From positions 1-32,631 of IMG/VR virus record IMGVR_UViG_3300049255_000556: a stretch of 32,631 nt of DNA. The stretch is one strand, 5' to 3'. Position numbers and translations under genes: made by a program. This document shows positions 22,381 through 29,664 of the stretch, one piece after another. Within the stretch, counting starts at the first letter, position 1. Every line of letters begins with the position of its first letter. This DNA comes from a virus. Under the pieces are notes generated by a model, which saw only the letters and a program-made list of their open reading frames with translations, was not told where the DNA came from and did not search any database.

Positions 22381-24369
22381 TCATACCGTCACCGTGATTC
22401 GTGTTAAGTCAAAGACGGCCAATTCATTCTCTGCGATTGGGATATCAGCAGTTCCGAAAAGAGGGGAGTCACCAGGTTCATTGGTGGCTGCAATTTGCAT
22501 GATCCCACTTGCAACGCCAGGGACTGTGAAAATTTGGCAAAGAACTCTTTGTAAGAGGACATCAACACCTATTCCCAAAGAGTTGCCATAGGTGTTGATT
22601 GCAGCAGCTACAAGGTCTTGGCCATTTGGTGGAAAAACTTCTTCAGTATAGAGGGTTAACGCAACCGTAACCCAAATGTAGATGGGGGTGGGGCGGCTAA
22701 AATTGATTGTCTGTTCTTCACCTTGTGAGTCGGTGATGGTAAACGACGTATTTCCGAACGTTTGGATACCTGCTGGTTTCGTGAGCCAGATTTTATTTGC
22801 AACGTCAGCATCAGAGCCTCCTTGTACGACTGCTTCAAAACTTTTTGGAACTCTACCTCCTTTAATCACAGCAGAGGCTTGGGACGCTCCCCCAGTGACT
22901 GTAAAATCGCTAGGGGTTATTGAGACCACAATTGCGATCTGCATGTTTAGGGTGAGCGTCCTATTTGCTGTGCCTCCGACTGTGCATGATGCAATCTCAG
23001 GTTGGTTCGATAAAAGAATTGCAATTGCATTCATGGTAGCTAAATGGGAAACCGCAAAAGTGACGGTCGGCAATGTCCTCGTGTTAAGGACAATCACAAT
23101 TTGGTTCCCCGTGACTAAATCCTGATTAAGGACGATCTGAATCGGATCTTGAGTCAGATCTCTATTTTCAAAGACAAAAGCGGAGGTCACTCCTGCCACT
23201 TCTTGGAGTAAACGGGCGCGAATAGCTTCAACAGTCGCCGCGCCTAAAAGTCTAATTGAATTATTGCGACGTATCCGCAGCTCGGCATCGGTTTCTATGA
23301 AGCGTCCTGTTACTCCAGCTTTGAGATTATTTATGGAAATCCACCCAGAAATAGGAGTGAGAATTTCAGTTAAAGTATTTATGGGAGTGGCTATTGGGGC
23401 AAAAGCCTGCGATAAAAAAGTCGCAGGGGAAGATTGGGCAGTGATGCTTAAATTTGAGCCGACATTGATCGAGAAGGGAACATCTGAATCATTCGCATTG
23501 ATTGTAAATGTATCATTTAAATTGTCTATGGCCAGGACAGGCTGTGGACCCTCATTGATGATTGAAGATAAATTGAGGGTGATTGCATTTATATCGACTG
23601 GCTGATCAAAAGTGACTCCATAAGTAGGTTGTGAGGCTCCCCCTGTAATCACAATTGAATTGATCACGACATTATGTCCAAGGATTGGGATCACACTTAT
23701 GATGTTGGGATTGGTTGGTGTTGCTGAGGCTACTTCGAAGAAAGAGGCAATGTTTGAAGCAAGATCGGCAAGCGTTTGGTCATTATCCGTATTGAAGGGG
23801 ACGGCCGCCAATTGCGTTCCATTTAGGGTGACTACTATCGAATTCCCAACAACAAAGCTTCCTGTAAAAGTAATAATTGGCAAAGAATATGTAAAAGCTT
23901 GGTTATTAACTATGACGGTGTAGGCTTGAAAAGCTAAAGCTGTGACCAATACAGTCGCCGAGGCGGCATTTGATCGGGTGATGAAAGTGTTTTGTTGGCA
24001 AAAAAACACATCGCCAGTAATGGGAATTCTCGCCAGAGCACCCTGATTAATCAGAGTTCCCTCTAGACCTGCGCAAACTGCTGTTACTTTTGTTTGTTGT
24101 GCAGCAAGTCTTGTAATAGCATTTAGCTGAACCACATTATCAAGGCTAATTCCCTCGGCTGAATTTGGGTATTGGCTGAAGTAAACGTCTTCCATATTTT
24201 CCCATAAGTCTGCGAGAACTTTTGAAAAAACACCGATGAGTTGGCCAAATATGGATTGTGGGTCTAAATTGATTTCTCCAAATTCAGCAAGCAATTGATT
24301 TTCTAAATCAGCTTTAATGTCAGCAAGCCTTTTAGCTCTAAAACCTTGAGGAGTTAAACCGAATGTCAT
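22381..24369 (-). CDS. Baseplate J-like wedge protein with inserted repeated domains
   Basis: A 662-residue baseplate wedge protein. Residues 1-120 and 345-400 are the Baseplate_J core (LNAITRLAAQQT; FIETDAELRIRRNNSIRLLGAATVEAIRARLLQEVAGV). Two insertions interrupt it, about 140-330 and 405-505. Each contains the same beta-rich module: FVVGNSIVVTLNG or DLVTGNQIVIVLN, then a TLADLA/TMNAIA helix, ending ITGGASQPT or VTGGASQAS. The sheath protein at 29665-31548 carries the same module. The protein is longer than many J homologues, which is explained by these insertions. It overlaps the gp25-like gene by ATGA. In contractile tails it forms the ring that triggers sheath contraction. Confidence 0.88.
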   Translation of the reverse strand: MTFGLTPQGFRAKRLADIKADLENQLLAEFGEINLDPQSIFGQLIGVFSKVLADLWENMEDVYFSQYPNSAEGISLDNVVQLNAITRLAAQQTKVTAVCAGLEGTLINQGALARIPITGDVFFCQQNTFITRSNAASATVLVTALAFQAYTVIVNNQAFTYSLPIITFTGSFVVGNSIVVTLNGTQLAAVPFNTDNDQTLADLASNIASFFEVASATPTNPNIISVIPILGHNVVINSIVITGGASQPTYGVTFDQPVDINAITLNLSSIINEGPQPVLAIDNLNDTFTINANDSDVPFSINVGSNLSITAQSSPATFLSQAFAPIATPINTLTEILTPISGWISINNLKAGVTGRFIETDAELRIRRNNSIRLLGAATVEAIRARLLQEVAGVTSAFVFENRDLTQDPIQIVLNQDLVTGNQIVIVLNTRTLPTVTFAVSHLATMNAIAILLSNQPEIASCTVGGTANRTLTLNMQIAIVVSITPSDFTVTGGASQASAVIKGGRVPKSFEAVVQGGSDADVANKIWLTKPAGIQTFGNTSFTITDSQGEEQTINFSRPTPIYIWVTVALTLYTEEVFPPNGQDLVAAAINTYGNSLGIGVDVLLQRVLCQIFTVPGVASGIMQIAATNEPGDSPLFGTADIPIAENELAVFDLTRITVTV

Positions 24370-24728
24370 GCTAATAACTCCTGCGTAAGAGTAATTTCAC
24401 CCTGGATGGTGCTTACTGAAAAAGTGACAGAGTAAATGCGGCGTTGATCATCAAAATTGCTTGTAAAACTCAGTATTTCACTGACACCAGGCGTATTGAG
24501 AATTTCTTGTTTGAGGACACTTTCTATACGGATTTGATTAGGAGCTTTGATGAAAAAATCTTGATAATAGGAAACTCCTGCTGAAATATCTAAAAACCAT
24601 TCACCTAAAATAAAGCGCAATCTAATCGCTAAATTTTGAGTAATTTGGTCTTGATTTTCAACAAGCTGTAAATCAAAATCTTGTAATAAAAGATCGCCAG
24701 TTGTTTTATCCAGCGCGATATCTTTCAT
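24366..24728 (-). CDS. gpW/gp25-like baseplate wedge protein
   Basis: A 120-residue protein of the gp25 family: the N-terminal beta-hairpin (DIALDKTTGDLLLQDFDLQLVEN), the helix with QNLAIRLRFILGEWFLDISAGVSYYQDFF, and the C-terminal strand region (FSVSTIQGEITLTQELL). gp25 initiates sheath polymerisation at the baseplate and is diagnostic of contractile tails and related injection systems. It is coupled with baseplate J by ATGA. An 83-bp gap separates it from the upstream spike gene, one of the few gaps in the operon. Confidence 0.87.
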   Translation of the reverse strand: MKDIALDKTTGDLLLQDFDLQLVENQDQITQNLAIRLRFILGEWFLDISAGVSYYQDFFIKAPNQIRIESVLKQEILNTPGVSEILSFTSNFDDQRRIYSVTFSVSTIQGEITLTQELLA

Positions 24729-24811
24729 GCAGCCTCGTTAACTCAAAAAAAATCCTAACTATTTTGTTGGGGTATTTGAGTAATTGAGACTGTTGAGTAT
24801 ATTTGCAGCTT

Positions 24812-25462
24812 TTAAGAGATTGATCCCTTAATTGAGTCTAAAGCAAGTTTTAAGGTTGAGTAAGTGGGTCCTGCGCCTTGGAAAATTGGACTGCCTGAGG
24901 CTGTAGTCACAGATGTTATCAAAATTCCAAGTATGCTGCTGACGATGTCAAGGACTTCCGTTGAAGCATTTCCTATCGCCACCTTCGAAGCTGTTTCAAT
25001 TTGGATATCTCCACTAGCTTTAATTCTTATACTAGAGTTTTTGTATGTTAAAAGCACGTCTTCGTTATTTTCGGAAAAAGAATTCTCTGAAAATGGCATT
25101 AAACCCATGAAAGCAACAGCATCTGAAAGATCAAATTTTCTGGGATCATTTGGCGCGACTATACCACCAGTTGATTTCCAAAGATCTGTACTTCTTTCAA
25201 TAAACAAAAGTAAACATGTATCACCTTGAAGGACTGGGAAAGTTAGACTAGCTCCTCCTGCTCTGGGAAAAATTACAGGCACATTATTTAAAATGGGCAT
25301 TTCTTGGGTTGTGCCATCAGTGTAGCTTTTTTTCAGTGCAGGTTGGATCGTTGCCTTTTGCTTTGTATTATCATAGGAAATAATAATGCCAGGAAGAGCT
25401 GTGTGAACATCATATAACTGAAATAGCACAGCTTGTCTCATAGCATCAGTCATTGTAGTCAT
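24812..25462 (-). CDS. Gp138-type membrane-puncturing tail spike
   Basis: A 216-residue protein resembling the Gp138_N family spike of small contractile-tailed phages. The OB-fold-like N-terminal half has GIIISYDNTKQKATIQPALK, NVPVIFPRAGGASLTFPVLQGD and LLLFIERSTDLW. The middle FDLSDAVAFMGLMPFS leads into a narrow beta-helix-like segment (SSIRIKASGDIQIETASKVAIGN). The trimeric needle pierces the outer membrane when the sheath contracts. The C-terminal tail is hydrophobic and lacks an obvious His-x-His iron-binding tip. It overlaps the upstream small gene by ATGA. Confidence 0.82.
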   Translation of the reverse strand: MTTMTDAMRQAVLFQLYDVHTALPGIIISYDNTKQKATIQPALKKSYTDGTTQEMPILNNVPVIFPRAGGASLTFPVLQGDTCLLLFIERSTDLWKSTGGIVAPNDPRKFDLSDAVAFMGLMPFSENSFSENNEDVLLTYKNSSIRIKASGDIQIETASKVAIGNASTEVLDIVSSILGILITSVTTASGSPIFQGAGPTYSTLKLALDSIKGSIS

Positions 25463-25680
25463 TTTTCATCACCTTTAGCTATTTTCCAACACTCTAAGAT
25501 ACTTTCTTTAAGATGTTTGATTTGTTGATGCATTTCGACAAAGTCATCTGTATGTGCATTAAGATATTTTACTACAAAAGCGTCTTGGTTCTTCCATCCC
25601 CAATCCAAAAGTTGGCAACTCAGTAGAGAACCCAATTTTTCTCTTAGTCTTCCCAATTCTTCCACTCTTTCGGCTTTCAT
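25459..25680 (-). CDS. Small helical protein between hub and spike, unknown function
   Basis: A 73-residue protein if started at ATG 25680, which overlaps the hub gene stop (ATGA) and is preferred over a TTG at 25710. It is nearly all helix (AERVEELGRLREKLGSLL, MHQQIKHLKESILECWKIAKGDEK) with two Cys and a Trp-rich centre (LLDWGWKNQDAFVV). It is coupled on both sides. Position between hub and spike suggests an assembly factor or a small baseplate component; I do not recognise it. Confidence 0.55.
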   Translation of the reverse strand: MKAERVEELGRLREKLGSLLSCQLLDWGWKNQDAFVVKYLNAHTDDFVEMHQQIKHLKESILECWKIAKGDEK

Positions 25681-26540
25681 AATAAAATGATCTCCATCAA
25701 TGAGCGCCAATTAGGTCCGAAAGTATCTCCTTCATGCCTGATTGAAAACACTGAATAAGGACCATCCAATCCGATTCTTTCTGATTTCACGTTGATGCGG
25801 TCTCCAGGAAGAATATCTGGTCGCAATGTGGTTGTAACGACGTATCCCGTTTTTGGACCGCCGATATACAGAGATGCTCTTTTATCTGTGAATCTTTGAG
25901 GGATGCCTATCATTCCAGTATCAGCATTGATTTCAACAGGAGGCTTAGAAGTAGTTCCAAAAGGGGGAATGATCTGAAGCTTGCCATTTTGCACACTCCA
26001 TTTTAATCCAAGTCGTGAAACTGTTTTATCAATCGCATTTTTTCCCATGCCTACAAACTCAAAACCTTGCTCATACACAACGTTGTCAGTAGGAGTAAAC
26101 TCAGAAATAGTAAGACCCATTTGCTCCGCGATCGTCTCGATAACTTGGCGCACTGAGACCTTTTCCTTGAAGCTAACAGAGATATTTTTTTGATTGAGAA
26201 TGCGTTCTCCATCTCCACAATCAAGGGTGGTGATAATTTCTGGTTGCTCATAGGCATGGCTGACTTGGGTAGTATTTCCGATGAAAAGGAGTTGTTCACC
26301 TGCGTCTTCACTATATCCTGCTGATACAATGACTTGATCTCCATAATCTTTAATCCTATTTCTGTTTTCTTGACTTAAGTTCCAAATTTTTACTGAAGCA
26401 GTATTGGCAGACCAAGCTAAATTTTTTTGCATAGAAAAAGCTACTCGCAAATGGGAGAGTTTTATCGTACCAATATAGCCACTGAAAGTTGAATTTCTCA
26501 GACCTATTTCTACACTGGCAATTCGATTGAACCTCGTCAT
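25677..26540 (-). CDS. Baseplate hub protein (gp27/gpD-like)
   Basis: A 287-residue hub protein similar in plan to gp44/gp27-type hubs. The N-terminal block (ASVKIWNLSQENRNRIKDYGDQVIVSAGY) and the phrase FIGNTTQVSHAYEQPEIITTLDCGDG are typical, followed by a helical LysM-like region (VRQVIETIAEQMGLTI) and C-terminal beta segments (LPGDRINVKSERIGLDGPYSVFSIRHEGD). Trimeric hubs seat the central spike and close the tube end. It is followed by a coupled small gene and then the spike, which fits. Confidence rests on order and pattern. Confidence 0.8.
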   Translation of the reverse strand: MTRFNRIASVEIGLRNSTFSGYIGTIKLSHLRVAFSMQKNLAWSANTASVKIWNLSQENRNRIKDYGDQVIVSAGYSEDAGEQLLFIGNTTQVSHAYEQPEIITTLDCGDGERILNQKNISVSFKEKVSVRQVIETIAEQMGLTISEFTPTDNVVYEQGFEFVGMGKNAIDKTVSRLGLKWSVQNGKLQIIPPFGTTSKPPVEINADTGMIGIPQRFTDKRASLYIGGPKTGYVVTTTLRPDILPGDRINVKSERIGLDGPYSVFSIRHEGDTFGPNWRSLMEIILL

Positions 26541-26542
26541 TT

Positions 26543-26863
26543 TTATGCAAACTCCCCCTGAGAATAATAGATGAGCTCTGCCACTGCTCCCATATCGAAT
26601 CGTTGAATTTTTCCTTGTCCTCCGATGATGTTTTCACAAACAATATCGCCATTTGGCTGTCCATCTGCGATGTATTGAGCGGTTAGGTTATAATTTGCGA
26701 CTACCTTTATTCCTAAGATAATAGGGACTAAATCTCTTGTCAGAATGTCCATGACCCAATATTCATTCATGGCATTCCATCTGAAAGATAAGATGAAAGT
26801 CTGACTATCTAATTCAATTTGCTGCTGCCATTGAGCAGGTTCTTTAAAGGGGATAATTTGCAT
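26543..26863 (-). CDS. Baseplate plug-like protein (DUF6983-type)
   Basis: A 106-residue beta-rich protein with the pattern of phage baseplate plug domains: FILSFRWNAMNEYWVMDILTRD, then PIILGIKVVANYNLTAQY, and the end AVAELIYYSQGEF. In small contractile phages this protein sits at the tube-hub junction. It lies between the Dit-like and hub genes with only 1-2 bp gaps, the usual position. No other domain visible. Confidence 0.7.
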   Translation of the reverse strand: MQIIPFKEPAQWQQQIELDSQTFILSFRWNAMNEYWVMDILTRDLVPIILGIKVVANYNLTAQYIADGQPNGDIVCENIIGGQGKIQRFDMGAVAELIYYSQGEFA

Positions 26864-26864
26864 C

Positions 26865-27509
26865 TTAAACCACTCCCAAAATTTGATTTTTTATAGCTAG
26901 GACATTAGGAAGAATATCAGGGGCGATCGGAACAAGAGACTGAACTCCAACGTTGATTCCACTTGAAGCTTGGTCTTTTAAACTTCCTGGAGGATCGTTT
27001 TGGATAATCGGGTAGTTAGTATTTGCTGCTACGATGTCTCTGGGAGTTTTATTTTGAACCCCTCCAAAGTTGTCACCCTGATCAAGCAGCAATCTGACAC
27101 TGGTATCAAAGATAATTCTTTGCATTTCAATGGTGAATGTAAGCGATTGTCCTGTCTTTACGTCCCTGGGCACATCCAAATTAACGATTGCCATGTTTTG
27201 ATAGACTTTCAATCCTGTGACCACTGTCACTACTTCTCTTTTTTCATGAAGTTGAATTAAGCGGTTAAAAGCATCAATAGACCGATTGAAAGGAGCAAAA
27301 ATGGAGAGGGGAGTATCTGTCACAAGACCCACCAAGACAATGATATCTGGTTCATTTATAATATGGTCGGATACGATCGTCCCGTCTTCAACGGGGTAGT
27401 TCGTTACACGTGATGCAAAACGGTGTTCTTCCCGAATAGTCACATCTAGGTCAATGGAACCCACTTTTGGGCTAGGATATTTTTTTCCAAACAACAGAGA
27501 TAAAACCAT
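26865..27509 (-). CDS. Dit-like N-terminal-domain tail/baseplate protein
   Basis: A 214-residue protein matching the Dit-like N-terminal family: GSIDLDVTIREEHRFASRVTNYPVEDGTIVSDHIINEPDIIVLVGLV, followed by FNRLIQLHEKREVVTVVTGLKVYQNMAI and DVKTGQSLTFTIEMQRI. Such proteins form a ring connecting tube and hub, directly after the tape measure gene. The last 50 residues are Asn/Pro-rich and possibly flexible. The start overlaps the tape measure stop (TAATG). Confidence 0.78.
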   Translation of the reverse strand: MVLSLLFGKKYPSPKVGSIDLDVTIREEHRFASRVTNYPVEDGTIVSDHIINEPDIIVLVGLVTDTPLSIFAPFNRSIDAFNRLIQLHEKREVVTVVTGLKVYQNMAIVNLDVPRDVKTGQSLTFTIEMQRIIFDTSVRLLLDQGDNFGGVQNKTPRDIVAANTNYPIIQNDPPGSLKDQASSGINVGVQSLVPIAPDILPNVLAIKNQILGVV

Positions 27510-28579
27510 TATTCCACCTGAGGATTGTTGTTATAGATTTCTCGTACCTCATCTAATAAGGCTCCCTTTATCACCTCTTCCACAGTTTCACGAAGGATAT
27601 TTTGTTGCTGATCTGTTGTGCCTGGCGGAACTTGCATTTCAATTCTCGTATTCAAATTGATATTTTGTTCTGTCTTGGTCGGTGCATTTTTAGCTGACTG
27701 ATTTTTCATGACTCTATTGATTTTTTGGTTAGTCTCGACCTCAAAATCAGGGATTTCTAAAAAATCGGACATGTATTCTCTTTGAATATCTTGTCCTATT
27801 ATTTTGAATGCCCCTTTAATGCCTCTTGCCAAATAGCCTATGCCTTTCAATGCGACTTCTAATGTTTTAACCCCAAAAGTGATGGCGGGTAAAATGTCTT
27901 CAACAAAGGCAATTTTCAAGCCTTCAAAAGTTTGCCAAAAATTTCTAATAGATTTATTGACTTCTTCTAATGCTGGGAGGGAATCTTTCAGAGATTTAGC
28001 GTATTCATCATACTTCACCGTTAAAACATCGAGGTTGTCACCCGCTTCTTTTGCGAATTTAATAAATTTTTGAGCATCTTCTTCTCCAAAAAAAAGCTTA
28101 GCGATTGCAAATCGTTCAGTTTCAGTTTGGACTTCATTAATTTTTTTGAGGATGTCAACAAAGAGATCACGGGCATTTTTTACTTCTCCAGTGAATTTGT
28201 CTCTGAATTCAATTCCAGTGTAATAGGCGATAGTGCCTAACTCTCCCATGCCATTTCTAGCTTCACGGAGTAGTTTACTAAGATTGATTAAGGCAGCCTG
28301 GAAATTTTTCGGTTCAATCCTAAAATCTTCAGCCACTCTTCGAAGTTTGATGAATTCTTCAAATGAAATGCCAATGCTTTTAGCCAGGTCATCTGCATCA
28401 AGCGTTGCATCTGAGATGTCTTTAAAAAAATCGAGAGTCTTGGCGACAAATGCTGCCGCAGCCGTTGCAGCTATGGCAAATTTTGTCTTAAAGCCAATAA
28501 TGGTGCGATTAAATTGCTCGACACCTCGTTGATCGACTTGAAATCCAAGTTTTGTGACTAACTCTCTGACTACTGTCAT
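27509..28579 (-). CDS. Tape measure protein, short
   Basis: A 356-residue, mainly helical protein with LVTKLGFQVDQRGVEQFNRTI near the N-terminus, a hydrophobic Ala-rich segment at about 33-46 (FAIAATAAAAFVAKTL), long amphipathic helices and a more hydrophobic patch at about 235-265. This fits a tape measure protein, which sets tail length; by the usual rule of about 0.15 nm per residue the tail would be near 50 nm. The C-terminal part (ETVEEVIKGALLDEVREI) may recruit the hub. It follows the frameshifted chaperone pair (ATGA overlap), the canonical order. Confidence 0.8.
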   Translation of the reverse strand: MTVVRELVTKLGFQVDQRGVEQFNRTIIGFKTKFAIAATAAAAFVAKTLDFFKDISDATLDADDLAKSIGISFEEFIKLRRVAEDFRIEPKNFQAALINLSKLLREARNGMGELGTIAYYTGIEFRDKFTGEVKNARDLFVDILKKINEVQTETERFAIAKLFFGEEDAQKFIKFAKEAGDNLDVLTVKYDEYAKSLKDSLPALEEVNKSIRNFWQTFEGLKIAFVEDILPAITFGVKTLEVALKGIGYLARGIKGAFKIIGQDIQREYMSDFLEIPDFEVETNQKINRVMKNQSAKNAPTKTEQNINLNTRIEMQVPPGTTDQQQNILRETVEEVIKGALLDEVREIYNNNPQVE

Positions 28580-29213
28580 TTCCTTGACTCTTTTCTTTTA
28601 GATTCCTCTATCAGATCGAGCCTCATATCCAGTAAGGCATTTGCCCTCATCAGATCATCTAAATTCCATGTACGCTCGATTTCATCTAAAGTCGCAATTC
28701 CTTCCAAAATTAAACGCCAGAAAAGGAATTCGCTCTTTATTTCCGAATGGAGGTTGTTCTCGTATCTGGCTGACGATTCTGCGGTATCGGTGCTGAGGCT
28801 CCGAATAGGCTTCCAATACCGCTCTCCCCAAAAAAAGAACCGAAATTGCAATCAATGACAAACCATAAAACTTGCATCAAAGTCCCGAGATCTCCAGCAA
28901 ACTCAACATCTATCACAGACTCTGTCAATTCCATGCCTTCTTTTCTAACACCTTGACAAAGCTCAATGACCAGATTTTCAAAAGTTTTATCGTCAAGTTG
29001 TTGTATTAAAGATTCGACAGCTTTAACAGCTTCTTGTTTAGAGAAAGGCAAGCCAGTTATGTTTTCGCTATTGCCACCTGGAAGTAACAGCTGAGCCAAA
29101 GCAGGTCCGAATAATCTCATTAATTTAGATTTTAGCCGCAAAGCTCTTCTTGCGGGGAGTTGTGTGACAGAGTACACTGCCCCATGAATTTGTTTTTCTC
29201 TTGTTTCAATCAT
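28576..29213 (-). CDS. Tail assembly chaperone, -1 frameshift fusion (gpGT-like)
   Basis: Predicted 212-residue fusion made when ribosomes slip back one base at T_TTT_TTT (28836-28830). It joins residues 1-128 of the short product to 84 residues in the -1 frame, beginning WGERYWKPIRS and containing EFLFWRLILEGIATLDEIERTWNLDDLMRANALLDMRLD, a typical second half of such chaperones. The -1 frame alone has no good start (only a TTG at 28851), so it is unlikely to be an independent gene. In lambda and many other phages the G:GT ratio is set by frameshifting and is essential for tail assembly. Confidence 0.75.
28737..29213 (-). CDS. Tail assembly chaperone, short (gpG-like) product
   Basis: A 158-residue zero-frame product of the chaperone locus. 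It is helical (RRALRLKSKLMRLFGPALAQLLLPGG; KQEAVKAVESLIQQLDDKTFENLVIELC) and resembles the N-terminal part of tail chaperones encoded between tube and tape measure genes. Such proteins coat the tape measure during tail assembly. Ribosomes that do not shift at 28830-28836 end at 28737, giving the last 30 residues (GESGIGSLFGASAP to TSIRK). Start overlaps the tube gene stop (TAATG). Confidence 0.78.
   Translation of the reverse strand: MIETREKQIHGAVYSVTQLPARRALRLKSKLMRLFGPALAQLLLPGGNSENITGLPFSKQEAVKAVESLIQQLDDKTFENLVIELCQGVRKEGMELTESVIDVEFAGDLGTLMQVLWFVIDCNFGSFFGESGIGSLFGASAPIPQNRQPDTRTTSIRK
28781..28836 (-). promoter_or_regulatory. Programmed -1 ribosomal frameshift signal
   Basis: On the minus strand the slippery heptamer T_TTT_TTT (28836-28830, in the zero frame TCT TTT TTT GGG) is followed by a 7-nt spacer (GGGGAGA). 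A stem of GCGGTAT (28822-28816) and ATACCGC (28787-28781), perfect over 7 bp and extendable by a G-U pair, comes next. Slip site, spacer of 5-9 nt and downstream stem are the textbook elements. Confidence 0.8.
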
Positions 29214-29647
29214 TAAACGTTTACTCCATTGCTACCTACGAAAATGTCCAGATCTACGAGATCTAATACCCATTCACGGTTAGCTAAATCTTTTCCAAAT
29301 TCCGAAGAAGGGTATTTCTTCACCCATCCAGTGGCGCTGAAATAGATTGAGTTTCCACTCAAATCTTTAACTAAAATGGGGATTACCCCTGCATTGGTGA
29401 GCTCATCAATATTTGCGAAGCCTGAGAGGATGTCATTGCTAGGGCTTGATTGTTTAAGAGTGATGGTCATGTTGCCTGAGCGATTATTACTCTTAATACG
29501 AGTTGTCGTTCCATCTGCTCCAGTGACCTTTGCCCATTGATCATCATCCCTATCAACAGTTAAAAAAGTCCCATCGGCAAATCCACTCATTGGAACTCCG
29601 CCGACTGTGATGATAACCTGTTTAGGGTCATATGTTCTTACTGCCAT
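29213..29647 (-). CDS. Tail tube protein (DUF3277-type)
   Basis: A 144-residue tube subunit resembling DUF3277: YDPKQVIITVGGVPMSGFADGTFLTVDRDDDQWAKVTGADGTTTR, then SGNMTITLKQSSPSND, and a C-terminal ANREWVLDLVDLDIFVG. Tube proteins of this family form stacked hexameric rings inside the sheath. Order sheath-tube-chaperone-tape measure is canonical. Overlaps the chaperone start by TAATG. Confidence 0.88.
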   Translation of the reverse strand: MAVRTYDPKQVIITVGGVPMSGFADGTFLTVDRDDDQWAKVTGADGTTTRIKSNNRSGNMTITLKQSSPSNDILSGFANIDELTNAGVIPILVKDLSGNSIYFSATGWVKKYPSSEFGKDLANREWVLDLVDLDIFVGSNGVNV

Positions 29648-29664
29648 AATTTCTCCTCGCCTTT

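Noticed and set aside
28576-28851. Independent 91-residue gene in the -1 frame
   Set aside because: Its only start is a TTG inside the upstream gene, and the frame continues exactly from a slippery heptamer, so it is the frameshift extension of the chaperone.
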